From NCBI GenBank assembly GCA_017521565.1, contig JAFXCE010000144.1, positions 36,800 to 100,799 of the forward strand: a DNA stretch of 64,000 nt, given 5' to 3'. Under the pieces are notes generated by a model. It searched no databases and was not told where the DNA came from. It saw nothing but the letters and a program-made list of their open reading frames with translations. Below are positions 17,603 to 26,246 of the stretch, piece by piece (position 1 is the first letter of the stretch; each line of letters starts with the position of its first letter). This DNA is from Clostridia bacterium. GTDB lineage: Bacteria > Bacillota > Clostridia > Christensenellales > Aristaeellaceae. The translations under genes and the position numbers were made by a program.

Positions 17603-17732
17603 CAGATCATAGACCTCCATATCAGTTGATGGTTAGATTATATCAGAAAAGTGTACGCATCACAAGATTGCGCGGCATGGAAATCCCATGCAGAGCTGCA
17701 GGATGTGACAGGCATTGACAGCCTTTGCGCGA

Positions 17733-17762
17733 TTTACAAATCCTTGCGGGATATGATACAAT
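17733..17762 (+). promoter_or_regulatory. Promoter of the SpoIID-SH3 gene
   Basis: TTTACA (17733-17738), an 18-base spacer and TACAAT (17757-17762), about 67 bases ahead of the start. A TTGACA at 17715-17720 has no matching -10 element. Confidence 0.5.
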
Positions 17763-17829
17763 GCGATTGCTTTTGTGATTGCGTTTTTTGCAGAAGCATG
17801 ACGATAAAGGACGAAAGAGGGACTTGACA

Positions 17830-20628
17830 ATGGTACAGACAAAAAGGCTTGCCGCGCTGTTGCTTACGCTGCTCGCGCTTTTTCTGGTTCCATCGGCATG
17901 GGCGGATCAGGGCGTGCAGACCGGGACAACGGTGTCCGGCACGGTGCGCGTATATCTGTCCTCGATCGCCTCGAATACATCGATCGATGTCACGGTGGAC
18001 GGCAGCTACTCCATCGGCGGGGATACGGGCAGGGCGATTGCCCGCGGTACGCAGCTGACGGTTTCAAACAGCGGCGGAACGCTACGCCTTGTGATGAACG
18101 GACAGACGCAGACGATGGGCAGCCGCTTTAAGCTGCGCCGCCACCAGACAAGCGGCAGAAACGGCGTATACATCGCACAGGCGAGAAAGCCGCAAAGCCT
18201 CTACCCGGGCGATATCGAGTTCATTGCCAAGGGCGGCAATGTGCAGATTATCGTTCACGTGTATATGGAGGATTACATGCGCGGCGTGCTGCCGTATGAG
18301 ATGGACAATTCCTTCCCGCTGGAGGCGCTCAAGGCGCAGGCGGTTGCGGCGAGGACGTATGCGCTCAAGAAAATGAGTGCGCAATCCTCGACGTATGACG
18401 TGGTTGATACGACGAGCGATCAGGTCTACAATGGCACGCCTTCCGGCAATGAGCGCTGCGAGCAGGCTGTTGTTGAAACCAGCGGAATCGTCGGCACGGT
18501 CGGCGGGGAATATATGGCCAGCTATTATACGGCCTCCAACGGCGGACAGACCGAATCCGTCGCCAACGCGTGGGGAAGCGGCTCTTACAGCTACCTGACA
18601 ATCAAGGATGACCCGTATGACCTGAAGAACAGCGCCTCGATTGCGAAATCGGTGACGTTCTATCGCGACGGCACGACGAGCGTACCCGCGCTGACGGAGC
18701 TGCTGCGCACGGAAACGGCGGCGATGCTTGGCGTACATGGCGTCAGCATTACGGCGATTACCCATGTCACGCCGCATACCCCGCGCTACGATCCGCCGTC
18801 CCGCGTGTATAACAAGGTGGACGTCGGCGTGGTGGTCGCGGGCTATGGCAGTGTCAATGTGACGCTGGATTACTTCGGACAGATCGAAAGCTTGTGCGCG
18901 ATGTCGATCAATGTGCTCAAGAATGAGACGCTCTCCGTCGCCGAAACGGTTGGAGGCTACAAGCTGACCGCACGGCGCTTTGGTCACGGTGTGGGCATGA
19001 GCCAGCGCGGCGCGCAGCAGATGGCCAAGGACGGCATGACGTATGATCAGATTCTTCAGTTCTATTATCCCGGTCTGACGCGTACGCGCTATACGATGAC
19101 GCGCACGATTCTTCCCTCCATGGATGGCTCGCAGCAGGGCAGCGACGAGATCATCGCAGACGCAAAGATTGCGCTGGTTACGCTGAAAAACCCGCTGGAC
19201 AGCCTGAATCTGCGCAGCGAGGCGAGCGCGTCTGCGGCAGTGCTGGCTACGATGCCGCATGGCACGCAGGTGACACTGCTGGCCACTGGCGGCGGATGGA
19301 GCCGTGTGCAGTATGGCACGCTGAGCGGCTATGTCAAGAGCGAATACATCAGCGTACAGGATAACGCTGTGGACGAACCGCCGCAGGGTGCGGCGGGAAT
19401 TGGAACGGCGACGGTCTCGCTGGCCGATGAAAGCCAGACGCTGAACCTGCGCGCTGCGCCGACGATTAACTCCGCGATTCTTTCTCATCTGCGCCATGGA
19501 CAGACGCTGACGGTGCTGGAGCGCTATGAGCGATGGACTTATGTTCAGATGGGCTCGATCAGCGGCTATGTATCCAATGATTATATTCACTGGAGCGGCG
19601 AGAGCGCAGGAAGCAGCAGCGAGGGTGAAGAGGTTGTCCCGGATGATATGGTGGCCATTGTCCTGCCGGAGAGCGGTCTCAATCTCAGATCGAACCCATC
19701 CCGTACGGCCGGCGTCATCATGACGCTGCCGCAGGGAACGATCCTCAGCGTCACAGGCGTACAGCAGAGCGGCATGCTGCCGGTAGCCCTTGGCGGCCTT
19801 GCGGGCTATGTGGCGAGCGAGTATGTCTTTACCGCGACGCAGGCGCAGCTGAATCCCACCCCGACGCCCTCTCCGTCCCCCGTGCCGTCCCCGACGCCAT
19901 GGCAGGGCGCGGCGACCGTAACCGCATACGGCGGTCTCAAGCTCAGGGGGGCGCCGGATATGTCCTCAAGAACGATCACCACGATGCCCATGGGCGCGAC
20001 GGTGAATGTGCTGGGCGCAAAGGAAAACGGCTTCCTGCCTGTCCGCTATGGAACCCTTCAGGGCTATGCCAGCGCAAGCTATCTGCGTTTTGCAGATGAG
20101 ACGCCGATTCCAATGCCGACAGCCGTGCCGACCGCCACGGCTGCCCCGACGCAGGTGCCGCAGGCTTCGCGCCCTGTCGCAGGGCGCACGGCGATGGTTT
20201 CCGCATCCGGCGGGCTCAATGTGCGCGCGGATTCGAGCACCTATTCTGATGTGATTGCGACGCTGGGATACGGCGTGGAGGTCATGGTCACCGGTGAACG
20301 GATCAGCGGGTTCTATCCCGTGCGCGTGGGTACGCTGAACGGCTATGTGAGTGCGGATTATCTGAGCTTTGATCAGTCCGTCATCAAGGCGACGCCGGAG
20401 CCGACGGCTGTCCCGCAGGACGGCGCATACCGCGTCGTGGTAGAGAGTGACAATGGTCTGAATCTGCGCGCGGCGCCGAACGTATACAGCGATGTTGTCT
20501 ATATCCTGCCGTACGGCATGGTGCTCAACGTGCTGGATGAGAGCGAAAACGGCTTCCTGTATGTCAAGTGGGCGAATTATACGGGCTATGTCTCCCGCGA
20601 GTACGTTACGCCGCTAGGCGCGCAATAA
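17830..20628 (+). CDS. SpoIID/LytB domain protein with six SH3 domains
   Basis: A secreted cell-wall protein of 932 residues. A signal peptide (LLLTLLALFLVPSAWA) is followed by a SpoIID/LytB domain (about 110-420) with LPYEM, whose Glu is the likely catalytic residue, and AAGHGVGMSQRG-type FGHGVGMSQRGAQQM. Six bacterial SH3 repeats (LNLRxxP pattern, ending GYVxxEYV) follow, joined by Ser/Pro/Thr linkers. SpoIID enzymes cleave peptidoglycan strands lacking stem peptides; the SH3 domains should bind wall. GAGGG at 17818-17822 selects ATG 17830 over the longer frame from 17779. It is probably a vegetative or sporulation wall hydrolase and not the short classical SpoIID. Confidence 0.85.
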   Translation: MVQTKRLAALLLTLLALFLVPSAWADQGVQTGTTVSGTVRVYLSSIASNTSIDVTVDGSYSIGGDTGRAIARGTQLTVSNSGGTLRLVMNGQTQTMGSRFKLRRHQTSGRNGVYIAQARKPQSLYPGDIEFIAKGGNVQIIVHVYMEDYMRGVLPYEMDNSFPLEALKAQAVAARTYALKKMSAQSSTYDVVDTTSDQVYNGTPSGNERCEQAVVETSGIVGTVGGEYMASYYTASNGGQTESVANAWGSGSYSYLTIKDDPYDLKNSASIAKSVTFYRDGTTSVPALTELLRTETAAMLGVHGVSITAITHVTPHTPRYDPPSRVYNKVDVGVVVAGYGSVNVTLDYFGQIESLCAMSINVLKNETLSVAETVGGYKLTARRFGHGVGMSQRGAQQMAKDGMTYDQILQFYYPGLTRTRYTMTRTILPSMDGSQQGSDEIIADAKIALVTLKNPLDSLNLRSEASASAAVLATMPHGTQVTLLATGGGWSRVQYGTLSGYVKSEYISVQDNAVDEPPQGAAGIGTATVSLADESQTLNLRAAPTINSAILSHLRHGQTLTVLERYERWTYVQMGSISGYVSNDYIHWSGESAGSSSEGEEVVPDDMVAIVLPESGLNLRSNPSRTAGVIMTLPQGTILSVTGVQQSGMLPVALGGLAGYVASEYVFTATQAQLNPTPTPSPSPVPSPTPWQGAATVTAYGGLKLRGAPDMSSRTITTMPMGATVNVLGAKENGFLPVRYGTLQGYASASYLRFADETPIPMPTAVPTATAAPTQVPQASRPVAGRTAMVSASGGLNVRADSSTYSDVIATLGYGVEVMVTGERISGFYPVRVGTLNGYVSADYLSFDQSVIKATPEPTAVPQDGAYRVVVESDNGLNLRAAPNVYSDVVYILPYGMVLNVLDESENGFLYVKWANYTGYVSREYVTPLGAQ

Positions 20629-20647
20629 GACAGATGAATCGATAAAT

Positions 20648-20691
20648 CCGCGGACCGGCAGCGAAGGCGTTGCAAACGGTCCGCGGGTTTT
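20648..20691 (+). terminator. Intrinsic terminator after the SpoIID-SH3 gene
   Basis: CCGCGGACCG (20648-20657) pairs perfectly with CGGTCCGCGG (20677-20686), followed by GTTTT. Confidence 0.75.
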
Positions 20692-20732
20692 GTACAATGG
20701 ATGAAGCCGAACGAAGAATGGGAGGGGAACAG

Positions 20733-21476
20733 ATGGACGGGAAGCTGATCCGCGAGAGGGAACGCCTTGACGACCTGCAGCGCGGCGGTCTGCGCATTCT
20801 GCAGCGGCCGAACGGATTCCGCTTTGGCACGGATGCGGTCCTGCTGGCGGATTTTGCAGGCGTCAAAAAGGGCGAACATGTTGCTGACATGGGCACGGGG
20901 ACAGGCGTACTGCCGCTGCTGCTTTCCGCAAGGGCAGAGGGAACGACGTTTGATGCGTTTGAGATTCAGGCGGATGTGGCGGATATGGCTGCGCGCAGCG
21001 TGAGGATCAATGGCCTTGAGCAGCGCATCCGCGTGCATCATGCGGACTGCCGGGAGGCAGCCGGCGTGATCGGGCATGAATGCTGCCAGTTGGTGGTGAG
21101 CAATCCGCCGTATACCCGCGGGGGCGCTGGGTTGGTGAGCCCGGAAGCGACGCGCGCTATTTCGCGCAGCGATTCGGATTGCTCGCTGGAGGAATGGATT
21201 CTCGCTTGCGGGCGTGTGCTGAAAAATGGAGGAAGGCTCTGCTGCGTGTTCCCTGCGCCGCGCTTTTTGGAACTCTGTGATGCGATGCGCGCAGCGAGGA
21301 TCGAGCCTAAGCGCGTGCGCTTTGTTGTCGCGCGGGAGAATGCCGCGCCCAAGCTCGTGCTGACCGAGGGCCTCAAGGGCGGAAGGCCGGGGCTGCATGT
21401 GCAGCCGATGCTGATCACGCATGATGCAGAGGGGAATTTCACGCAGGAGATGCGCAGAATCTACGGCGAAGAGTAA
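20733..21476 (+). CDS. tRNA1(Val) adenine-N6 methyltransferase family protein (TrmN6/YabB)
   Basis: A 247-residue SAM-dependent methyltransferase. The N-terminal RFGTDAVLLADF segment, the SAM-binding MGTGTGVLPLLLS motif and the catalytic NPPY (in VVSNPPYTRGG) are all typical of the COG4123 group that methylates A37 of tRNA-Val. GGGAGGGG just ahead selects ATG 20733; the open frame runs back to 20670. It follows a terminator and is convergent with the next gene, separated by only three bases. Confidence 0.85.
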   Translation: MDGKLIRERERLDDLQRGGLRILQRPNGFRFGTDAVLLADFAGVKKGEHVADMGTGTGVLPLLLSARAEGTTFDAFEIQADVADMAARSVRINGLEQRIRVHHADCREAAGVIGHECCQLVVSNPPYTRGGAGLVSPEATRAISRSDSDCSLEEWILACGRVLKNGGRLCCVFPAPRFLELCDAMRAARIEPKRVRFVVARENAAPKLVLTEGLKGGRPGLHVQPMLITHDAEGNFTQEMRRIYGEE

Positions 21477-21479
21477 GGC

Positions 21480-22301
21480 CTACAGCGTGAAGCTGCGCCG
21501 GTTTTCACGCGCGCAGAGAAGCGCGAGGACAAACGAGAGAAGGCACGCGGCAAGGGTTGCCGGGGCGTTGGTGATCAGATAGAACACAAGAAGCAGCAGC
21601 GCGCAGAGCAGATAGCGCCTGAGTTTGGCGGGCGAAAGCGCGAGGGCGCGGATGCGCTGCCACGAAAACGGCTTTTTGCTGCGGGAAAGATGCTGCGCGA
21701 TCTCTTCGTCCGTTGCAGGGTGCAGCCGACCGAAGAGCAGCGCAAGCTGCCGTCCGCTGATGAGGCGCACGGGAGGATCCATCCATTCCGCTGCACGGAC
21801 AGCGGCGGGAGAGAATCCTGCCGTGCTCACGAGTGCGCACTTGTCCGCCTGCTGCTCAATCCGGGAACGATGCGCGGAGAGGACGTCGCCTTCGGAAGCA
21901 TTTGTTCCCTGAAGGCATTGCGCGCAGCGGATGAGCCATGTTTCGTCCTCGTAGCGCATCATCCCGCCGCCGAGCGGCTGCGCGCAGAGCGTATCGCACA
22001 GGAGCGCACAGACGGTTTCGCAGGCCCGGGAGGCGGGGAAGAGGATCAGATCCTGAAGCGCGATCATCCCGCCGACGCGTTCGCGCAGCATGCGTTCGCG
22101 TCTTGCCAGGGTTTGCCTCTCCAGCAGCATCAGCGACAGGCAGACGAGAACAAACAGCGCACTGCCCGCCAGCAGGCTGGGGATACCGCTGCGCCATAAG
22201 AAGAAAAAATATCCGACACAAAGCGCAAGAAGCAGCGCATGCAGCGCGATGCGGTCCAGTGCGGCGGCAACCTTGTTTTTTCTGTCGAATGGGGACATCA
22301 T
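21480..22301 (-). CDS. Membrane protein with Mrr-like (restriction endonuclease-like) domain
   Basis: About 273 residues. Two N-terminal hydrophobic helices (about residues 20-60) and two C-terminal ones (about 227-265) flank a soluble domain. The segment CALVSTAGFSPAAVRAAEW followed by VRLISGRQLALLFG resembles the second half of Mrr-type nuclease folds, where a strand and helix precede 'xLIdgxxL'. The catalytic D-ExK motif is not clear, so it may be inactive. GGAGG spacing favours ATG 22301 (eight bases) over 22307. The function is unknown; an envelope-anchored nuclease-fold protein is the best description. Confidence 0.5.
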   Translation of the reverse strand: MMSPFDRKNKVAAALDRIALHALLLALCVGYFFFLWRSGIPSLLAGSALFVLVCLSLMLLERQTLARRERMLRERVGGMIALQDLILFPASRACETVCALLCDTLCAQPLGGGMMRYEDETWLIRCAQCLQGTNASEGDVLSAHRSRIEQQADKCALVSTAGFSPAAVRAAEWMDPPVRLISGRQLALLFGRLHPATDEEIAQHLSRSKKPFSWQRIRALALSPAKLRRYLLCALLLLVFYLITNAPATLAACLLSFVLALLCARENRRSFTL

Positions 22302-22387
22302 GGGCATGGCCTCCGGCTCAGCGTTGACAAGAGAATTTGAATATGCTTATATTTGACGGTTTTTTGAAAATGTATGCGGTTTCCTCT

Positions 22388-22415
22388 TTGAAAACGAAGA
22401 GAGATTTGATATAAT
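22388..22415 (+). promoter_or_regulatory. Promoter of the nadD-yqeK-rsfS operon
   Basis: TTGAAA (22388-22393), a 16-base spacer and TATAAT (22410-22415), 42 bases before nadD. A one-base shift to TTTGAA gives a 17-base spacer. Confidence 0.7.
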
Positions 22416-22457
22416 ACTTTGTTGTGCGCTATTCTGACAGCGGAAGGATGAGGACAG

Positions 22458-23075
22458 ATGCAGAGAGTCGGCCTGATGGGCGGTAGCTTCAATCCCATCC
22501 ACTGCGGACACATTCATCTGGCGCGTGCTGCGCTTGACCGCGATCTTGTAGATCGTGTGCTCTTCCTGCCCACAGGCAATCCGCCGCACAAGCGCAGCGG
22601 CCTCGCGGACAAGCTGGACCGGCTGGCGATGACCGAACTTGCCGTGGACGGCGAACCGCGGATGGGCGTATGCCGCGAGGAGGTCGACCGCGAGGGTGTG
22701 ATCTATACGGTGGATACGCTGACGATCCTGAGGCAGAAAATGCCGGACTGCCGGCTTTTTTACCTGATCGGCGCAGATACGCTTTGCGTGCTGCATACAT
22801 GGCGCAGGCCGGAGGATGTTATCCGTCTGTGTACGCTGCTGGTGGCGATGCGCCCCGGCGAGGATATGCAGGCTGTTGAGAAGAGCGCGGCCTTCTGGCG
22901 CGAACGCGGCGCGAGCATTGAGCTGCTGCCGGCGGAGCCGATGGACGTCTCCTCGACCGAAATCCGCATGCGCATGCAGGCGGGAAAAGCGCTCGATGGG
23001 CTGGTTCCGCCCCGGGTGGAGGCCTATATCCGGGCGCATGGCCTGTATGATTGCGATGGAGGCACGGACGCATGA
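22458..23075 (+). CDS. nadD: Nicotinate-nucleotide adenylyltransferase
   Basis: Forms nicotinate adenine dinucleotide from ATP and NaMN in NAD synthesis. The nucleotidyltransferase signatures are visible: GGSFNPIHCGHIHLA (with the HxGH motif) near the N-terminus and VSSTEIRMRM near the C-terminus. At 205 residues it has the normal length. The start is supported by GGAAGGATGAGG. The stop overlaps the yqeK start (ATGA), which matches the common Firmicute nadD-yqeK-rsfS order. Confidence 0.95.
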   Translation: MQRVGLMGGSFNPIHCGHIHLARAALDRDLVDRVLFLPTGNPPHKRSGLADKLDRLAMTELAVDGEPRMGVCREEVDREGVIYTVDTLTILRQKMPDCRLFYLIGADTLCVLHTWRRPEDVIRLCTLLVAMRPGEDMQAVEKSAAFWRERGASIELLPAEPMDVSSTEIRMRMQAGKALDGLVPPRVEAYIRAHGLYDCDGGTDA

Positions 23076-23638
23076 AGCGCGAGAAGATGGAATACAAGCT
23101 CAAAAAGGCGCTGGATCATCAGCGGTACGAACACACGCTGGGCGTGGAGGAGACCGCACGGGCGATGGCCCGCGTATTTGGCGAGGATGAAGAAAAGGCT
23201 GCACTGGCAGGCCTTCTGCATGACTGTGCCAAGTGCATGCCGCTGTCCCAGATGGTCAAGGCGGCCAAACACGCCGGCGTGGACGAGATGATGAAGGAAT
23301 CCAAGGCGCTGATGCACGCCGTAGCAGGCATGTGCCTGGCGCAGGAGATATACGGCGTGGAGGATGAGGCAGTGCTTTCTGCCATTCGCTGGCATACCAC
23401 GGGCCGTGCAGACATGACGCGTCTTGAAAAGATCATTTATCTGGCGGACATGATTGAGCCAAACCGAAAGCCCTTTCCGGGGCTTGACGTGCTGCGCAGC
23501 CTGTGCATGACGGACCTTGATGGGGCGATGCACGCCGCGCTTCGGATGAGCCTTGAGCATGTGCGCACGCAGGGCAAGACGCTCCATCCGGATACGCTTG
23601 CCGCACTGAACGCTTATGAACCCCAGCCAGAAGGCTGA
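23072..23638 (+). CDS. yqeK: HD-domain symmetrical Ap4A hydrolase, YqeK family
   Basis: A 188-residue HD-fold metal-dependent phosphohydrolase that splits diadenosine tetraphosphate symmetrically. The metal-binding residues appear in RYEHTLGVEETA, LLHDCAKCM (the HD pair) and IRWHTTG. ATG 23072 overlaps the nadD TGA. rsfS follows after 24 bases with its own GGAGG. The context and length agree with the family. Confidence 0.9.
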   Translation: MKREKMEYKLKKALDHQRYEHTLGVEETARAMARVFGEDEEKAALAGLLHDCAKCMPLSQMVKAAKHAGVDEMMKESKALMHAVAGMCLAQEIYGVEDEAVLSAIRWHTTGRADMTRLEKIIYLADMIEPNRKPFPGLDVLRSLCMTDLDGAMHAALRMSLEHVRTQGKTLHPDTLAALNAYEPQPEG

Positions 23639-23662
23639 TTGATTTGAGGAGGAACAAAGAAT

Positions 23663-24025
23663 ATGGATCAGAAGGAAATCGCGCTGCTTGCTGCGAAGGC
23701 GCTTGATGACAAGCGCGCTAAGGATATTACCGTGCTGAAGGTGGACGAGATGACCGTGATCACCGATTACATGGTGATTGCGACCGGCCGCTCTGTGCCG
23801 CAGGTCAAGGCGCTTGCGGACAATGTTGAGGAAGAACTGGCCAAGGCTGACTGCGATGCGAAGCGCCGCGAGGGCTATACCGAGGGCCGCTGGTGCGTGC
23901 TGGATTACGGCGATGTCATGGTGCATATTTTCCATGAACAGGATCGCGAGTATTATCAGCTTGAGCGTCTGTGGGCAGATGGTACCAACGAAATCGAGCT
24001 TTCCTTTGAAGCGGAAGAGGCGTAA
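23663..24025 (+). CDS. rsfS: Ribosome silencing factor RsfS
   Basis: A 120-residue Iojap-family protein that binds ribosomal protein L14 and prevents subunit joining when nutrients are short. Family features are visible: KDITVLKVDEMTVITDYMVIATG, then GRWCVLDYGDVMVHIF. GAGGAGGAAC precedes the ATG. It is the third gene of the nadD-yqeK-rsfS unit. Confidence 0.95.
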   Translation: MDQKEIALLAAKALDDKRAKDITVLKVDEMTVITDYMVIATGRSVPQVKALADNVEEELAKADCDAKRREGYTEGRWCVLDYGDVMVHIFHEQDREYYQLERLWADGTNEIELSFEAEEA

Positions 24026-24056
24026 CGCTTTTGCATAAGTCAGGAGGTTGGCACGG

Positions 24057-24719
24057 ATGCCAAAGAGAAAGGATATTCTGATCATCGCTGCTGTGGTGAT
24101 CGTGGCTGCCCTGATGCTGGGCGCATCGAAGCTCATGCCCAAGACGGATCTGAAGGACAAGACTGCGGACGTCACGCTTGCGCCGGACGCGATTGAGTAC
24201 ATCGAGCCGACGCCGGAAGCGACGGCTGAACCGGAGGCGACCGCAGAGCCGACGCCGGAAGCGACGGCTGAACCGGAGGCGACCGCAGAGCCGACGCCGG
24301 AAGCGACGGCTGAACCGAAGGCGACCGCTGAGCCCACGCCGGAAGCGACGGCTGAACCGGAGGCGACCGCTGAGCCGAAGAAGGCAGAGGCTGCGGGCCC
24401 TGCAATGGCCGGCCCAATGCCGCCCAAGCAGACGGTGCAGGTGCGCGGCCATGTCCTGCTGACTGTCGGCAATCGACAGTACGGCGATCCGATTCCGATG
24501 GACCGCGACAAGATCATCACCCTGAAGCAGGAGGATGGAAAGATCAACAAGGTGCACATCACGCCCGAAAAGGTCTATATGGAATCCTCCACCTGTGACA
24601 ATCAGGACTGCGTGCAGCAGGGCGAGATTCATGTGGATACATACAAGGATCGTATTCTGGGCACCTACGTCATTTGTCTGCCCAACAACGTGACCATTGA
24701 GATGGTTCCGGCGGAGTAA
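24057..24719 (+). CDS. NusG domain II-containing membrane-anchored protein
   Basis: The N-terminus has a single membrane segment (DILIIAAVVIVAALMLGA). A Pro/Thr/Glu/Ala linker of four near-identical 14-residue units follows (about residues 50-105), then a C-terminal NusG-II-like domain (HITPEKVYMESSTCDNQDCVQQGEI) with a CDNQDC pair. Such proteins are commonly next to Gx transporters in Clostridia, as here. AGGAGG (24042-24047) selects ATG 24057 and not the TTG at 24048. Its role is unknown; it does not look like a transcription factor because it is probably extracellular. Confidence 0.75.
   Translation: MPKRKDILIIAAVVIVAALMLGASKLMPKTDLKDKTADVTLAPDAIEYIEPTPEATAEPEATAEPTPEATAEPEATAEPTPEATAEPKATAEPTPEATAEPEATAEPKKAEAAGPAMAGPMPPKQTVQVRGHVLLTVGNRQYGDPIPMDRDKIITLKQEDGKINKVHITPEKVYMESSTCDNQDCVQQGEIHVDTYKDRILGTYVICLPNNVTIEMVPAE
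24204..24371 (+). repeat. Four tandem 42-bp repeats encoding a Pro/Thr/Glu/Ala linker
   Basis: Four nearly identical 42-bp units (24204-24245, 24246-24287, 24288-24329, 24330-24371) each encode EPTPEATAEPEATA with few base changes. The low divergence suggests recent expansion; copy number is likely to vary between strains. Confidence 0.9.
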
Positions 24720-24746
24720 GCACGAAGCAAGAGAGGAAGAACGATC

Positions 24747-25262
24747 ATGCGAAATAAGCGCGCGCAGCGGATTGCCCTGTCGGGTCTGCTGACCAGCCTG
24801 ATGCTCGTCTTTGGCCTGATTGAGCGCCAGTTTCCGCTGACAGCGGCCATTCCGGGCGTGAAGCTGGGTCTGGCGAACTCTGTGCTGCTGTACAGCCTGT
24901 ATATGATGGGTGTGAAGCAGTCCTTCATCCTGATGCTGCTCAAGGCGTTGATGAGCTGGCTGATCTATACCAATATGAACGCGATGCTCTATTCGCTGGG
25001 CGGCGGTTTCTTCTCGCTGGTGGTTATGATCCTGCTGAGCAGAATGAACGGCGTCAGCATCATCGGTGTGAGTGCGCTCGGCGCGGTGTTCTTCAACGTC
25101 GGCCAGATTCTGGTGGCTGTCGTGATGCTGAATACCCCGCAGCTGATCGTGACCTATCTGCCGATTCTGATGCTTTCCGGCGTGGTCACGGGCGTGCTTA
25201 CGGGTGTCGTTGCACAGATGGTGATGAAGCACCTTAAAGCGATCGGCCAGAATCACAGATAA
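24747..25262 (+). CDS. Gx transporter family protein (heptaprenyl diphosphate synthase component I-like)
   Basis: A 171-residue membrane protein with about five hydrophobic helices and the family's GVKLGLANSVLLYSLYMMG, followed by LKALMSWLIYTNMNAMLYSLGGG (PF07456). These were once called heptaprenyl diphosphate synthase subunit I but have the fold of ECF-like substrate-binding membrane components. It is co-oriented with the NusG-II gene 27 bases upstream and ends at an intrinsic terminator. The substrate is unknown. Confidence 0.85.
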   Translation: MRNKRAQRIALSGLLTSLMLVFGLIERQFPLTAAIPGVKLGLANSVLLYSLYMMGVKQSFILMLLKALMSWLIYTNMNAMLYSLGGGFFSLVVMILLSRMNGVSIIGVSALGAVFFNVGQILVAVVMLNTPQLIVTYLPILMLSGVVTGVLTGVVAQMVMKHLKAIGQNHR

Positions 25263-25270
25263 AAATTAAG

Positions 25271-25291
25271 GCTGCCTGCGGGCAGCTTTTT
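25271..25291 (+). terminator. Intrinsic terminator after the Gx transporter gene
   Basis: GCTGCC-TGCG-GGCAGC (25271-25286) followed by TTTTT. Confidence 0.85.
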
Positions 25292-25395
25292 CGCTATGTT
25301 AGGAAATGACGCAAAAGTGTGTACCGCGAGCAAATAGCGACTTAACCCCAAAAAGCTATTCGGAAAGGCGAGCAGGTACAGCCTGTGTTTTATAC
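25292..25395 (+). repeat. Diverged intergenic repeat, copy 1
   Basis: Directly after the terminator the sequence resembles the stretch after the terminator at 31286-31314. Shared blocks in the same order include GCTAT, TAGGAAAT, GCAAAA, and later AAG..TT.GGAA..GAGCAG. No gene was recognised. It could be a decayed mobile or RNA element. Confidence 0.4.
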
Positions 25396-25452
25396 CCGGG
25401 ATGCGCTTATACACAGCGTAGCATGGATCCGGTTTCCTCTACGTTCCGTAGG

Positions 25453-25481
25453 TTGCAAGATGTGCTGCCTTCGTTTATGAT
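25453..25481 (+). promoter_or_regulatory. Promoter of the HTH-SOR-like gene
   Basis: TTGCAA (25453-25458), a 17-base spacer and TATGAT (25476-25481), with the transcript start only about 15-18 bases before the start codon. Confidence 0.6.
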
Positions 25482-25504
25482 AGGGACACAGGAGGTTTTA
25501 GAAG

Positions 25505-26116
25505 ATGAATCAGTACATTACGGGTGCGATGATCAGAGAGCTGCGGGAGAAGCGCGGTCTGACACAGGCGGAACTGGCTGCCAGGCTGCATGTATCGGAT
25601 AAAGCGGTATCCAAATGGGAGAATGGAAAGGGATATCCGGACGTCTCGCTATTGGAGCCGATCGCTCAAGCCTTTGGCATATCCATTTCGGAGCTTGTTT
25701 CCGGAAAAACGGTCAGCAATATGAACGTATCGGCAAACATGATGCGGTCAAAGTTTTATGTTTGTCCTGTCTGCGGAAATGTCATTCACAGCATGGGTGA
25801 GGCAGTCATCCATTGTCATGGCGTATTGCTGACGCCTGCGCAGCCGGAGGAAACGGACGAGGAGCATCAGATTCTTATCGAGAACGTTGAAGATGAATAC
25901 TATGTGCGCATTGCGCATGAGATGACCAAACAGCATTATGTGTCGTTTGTCGCCGCGCTATCCATGGACAGGATTCAGATGGTAAAGCTCTATCCGGAAA
26001 GCAATGCAGAGACGCGGTTCAATATAAGGGGTGTGAGGCGGATTCTCTTTTACTGCAATCGTGACGGCATGTTCTCTGTAGATGTGCTTAGGGCAATCCG
26101 GGGAAGACGGTCCTAA
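25505..26116 (+). CDS. XRE-type regulator fused to a desulfoferrodoxin/superoxide-reductase-like domain
   Basis: Residues 1-65 form an HTH_3 domain (REKRGLTQAELAARLHVSDKAVSKWENG). After a linker, residues about 78-200 follow the superoxide reductase layout: CPVCGNVI, EDEYYVRIAHEMTKQHYVSFV (compare the HPMtxxHyI iron-ligand region) and FYCNRDGMF (compare CNLHGLW). The HPM-region His, the HY His and the final Cys are kept, while the His of CNLHG is Asp. This suggests a metal- or redox-sensing regulator; loss of enzyme function is inferred. GGAGG lies ahead of ATG 25505. It is a single-gene unit. Confidence 0.75.
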   Translation: MNQYITGAMIRELREKRGLTQAELAARLHVSDKAVSKWENGKGYPDVSLLEPIAQAFGISISELVSGKTVSNMNVSANMMRSKFYVCPVCGNVIHSMGEAVIHCHGVLLTPAQPEETDEEHQILIENVEDEYYVRIAHEMTKQHYVSFVAALSMDRIQMVKLYPESNAETRFNIRGVRRILFYCNRDGMFSVDVLRAIRGRRS

Positions 26117-26180
26117 GAAAGCCGCGCGCCTGAGCAAACGGAAAAGCGATATCTTGATGAATGGTTTCAGACAGAATACA

Positions 26181-26229
26181 TGAAAGCCCCGCGGATCGGC
26201 TGGTTTGAGCTGAAGCGCGGAGGCTTTCA
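26181..26229. terminator. Hairpin between convergent HTH-SOR and DegV genes
   Basis: TGAAAGCCCCGCG (26181-26193) pairs with 26216-26229 with a single bulged base. It lies between two convergent genes and is likely a shared terminator. The T content after it is modest on both strands. Confidence 0.55.
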
Positions 26230-26246
26230 TATATTATATTCCGAGA

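Noticed and set aside
21575..22199. Plus-strand frames opposite the Mrr-like membrane gene
   Set aside because: Arg/Ser-rich shadows; the minus frame shows paired membrane helices and a good ribosome site.
24204..24371. CRISPR-like regular repeat
   Set aside because: The units are contiguous and coding (EPTPEATAEPEATA) with no unique spacers.
25306..25602. 98-residue ORF before the HTH-SOR gene
   Set aside because: It runs through the promoter and out of frame into the HTH gene, with no ribosome site.
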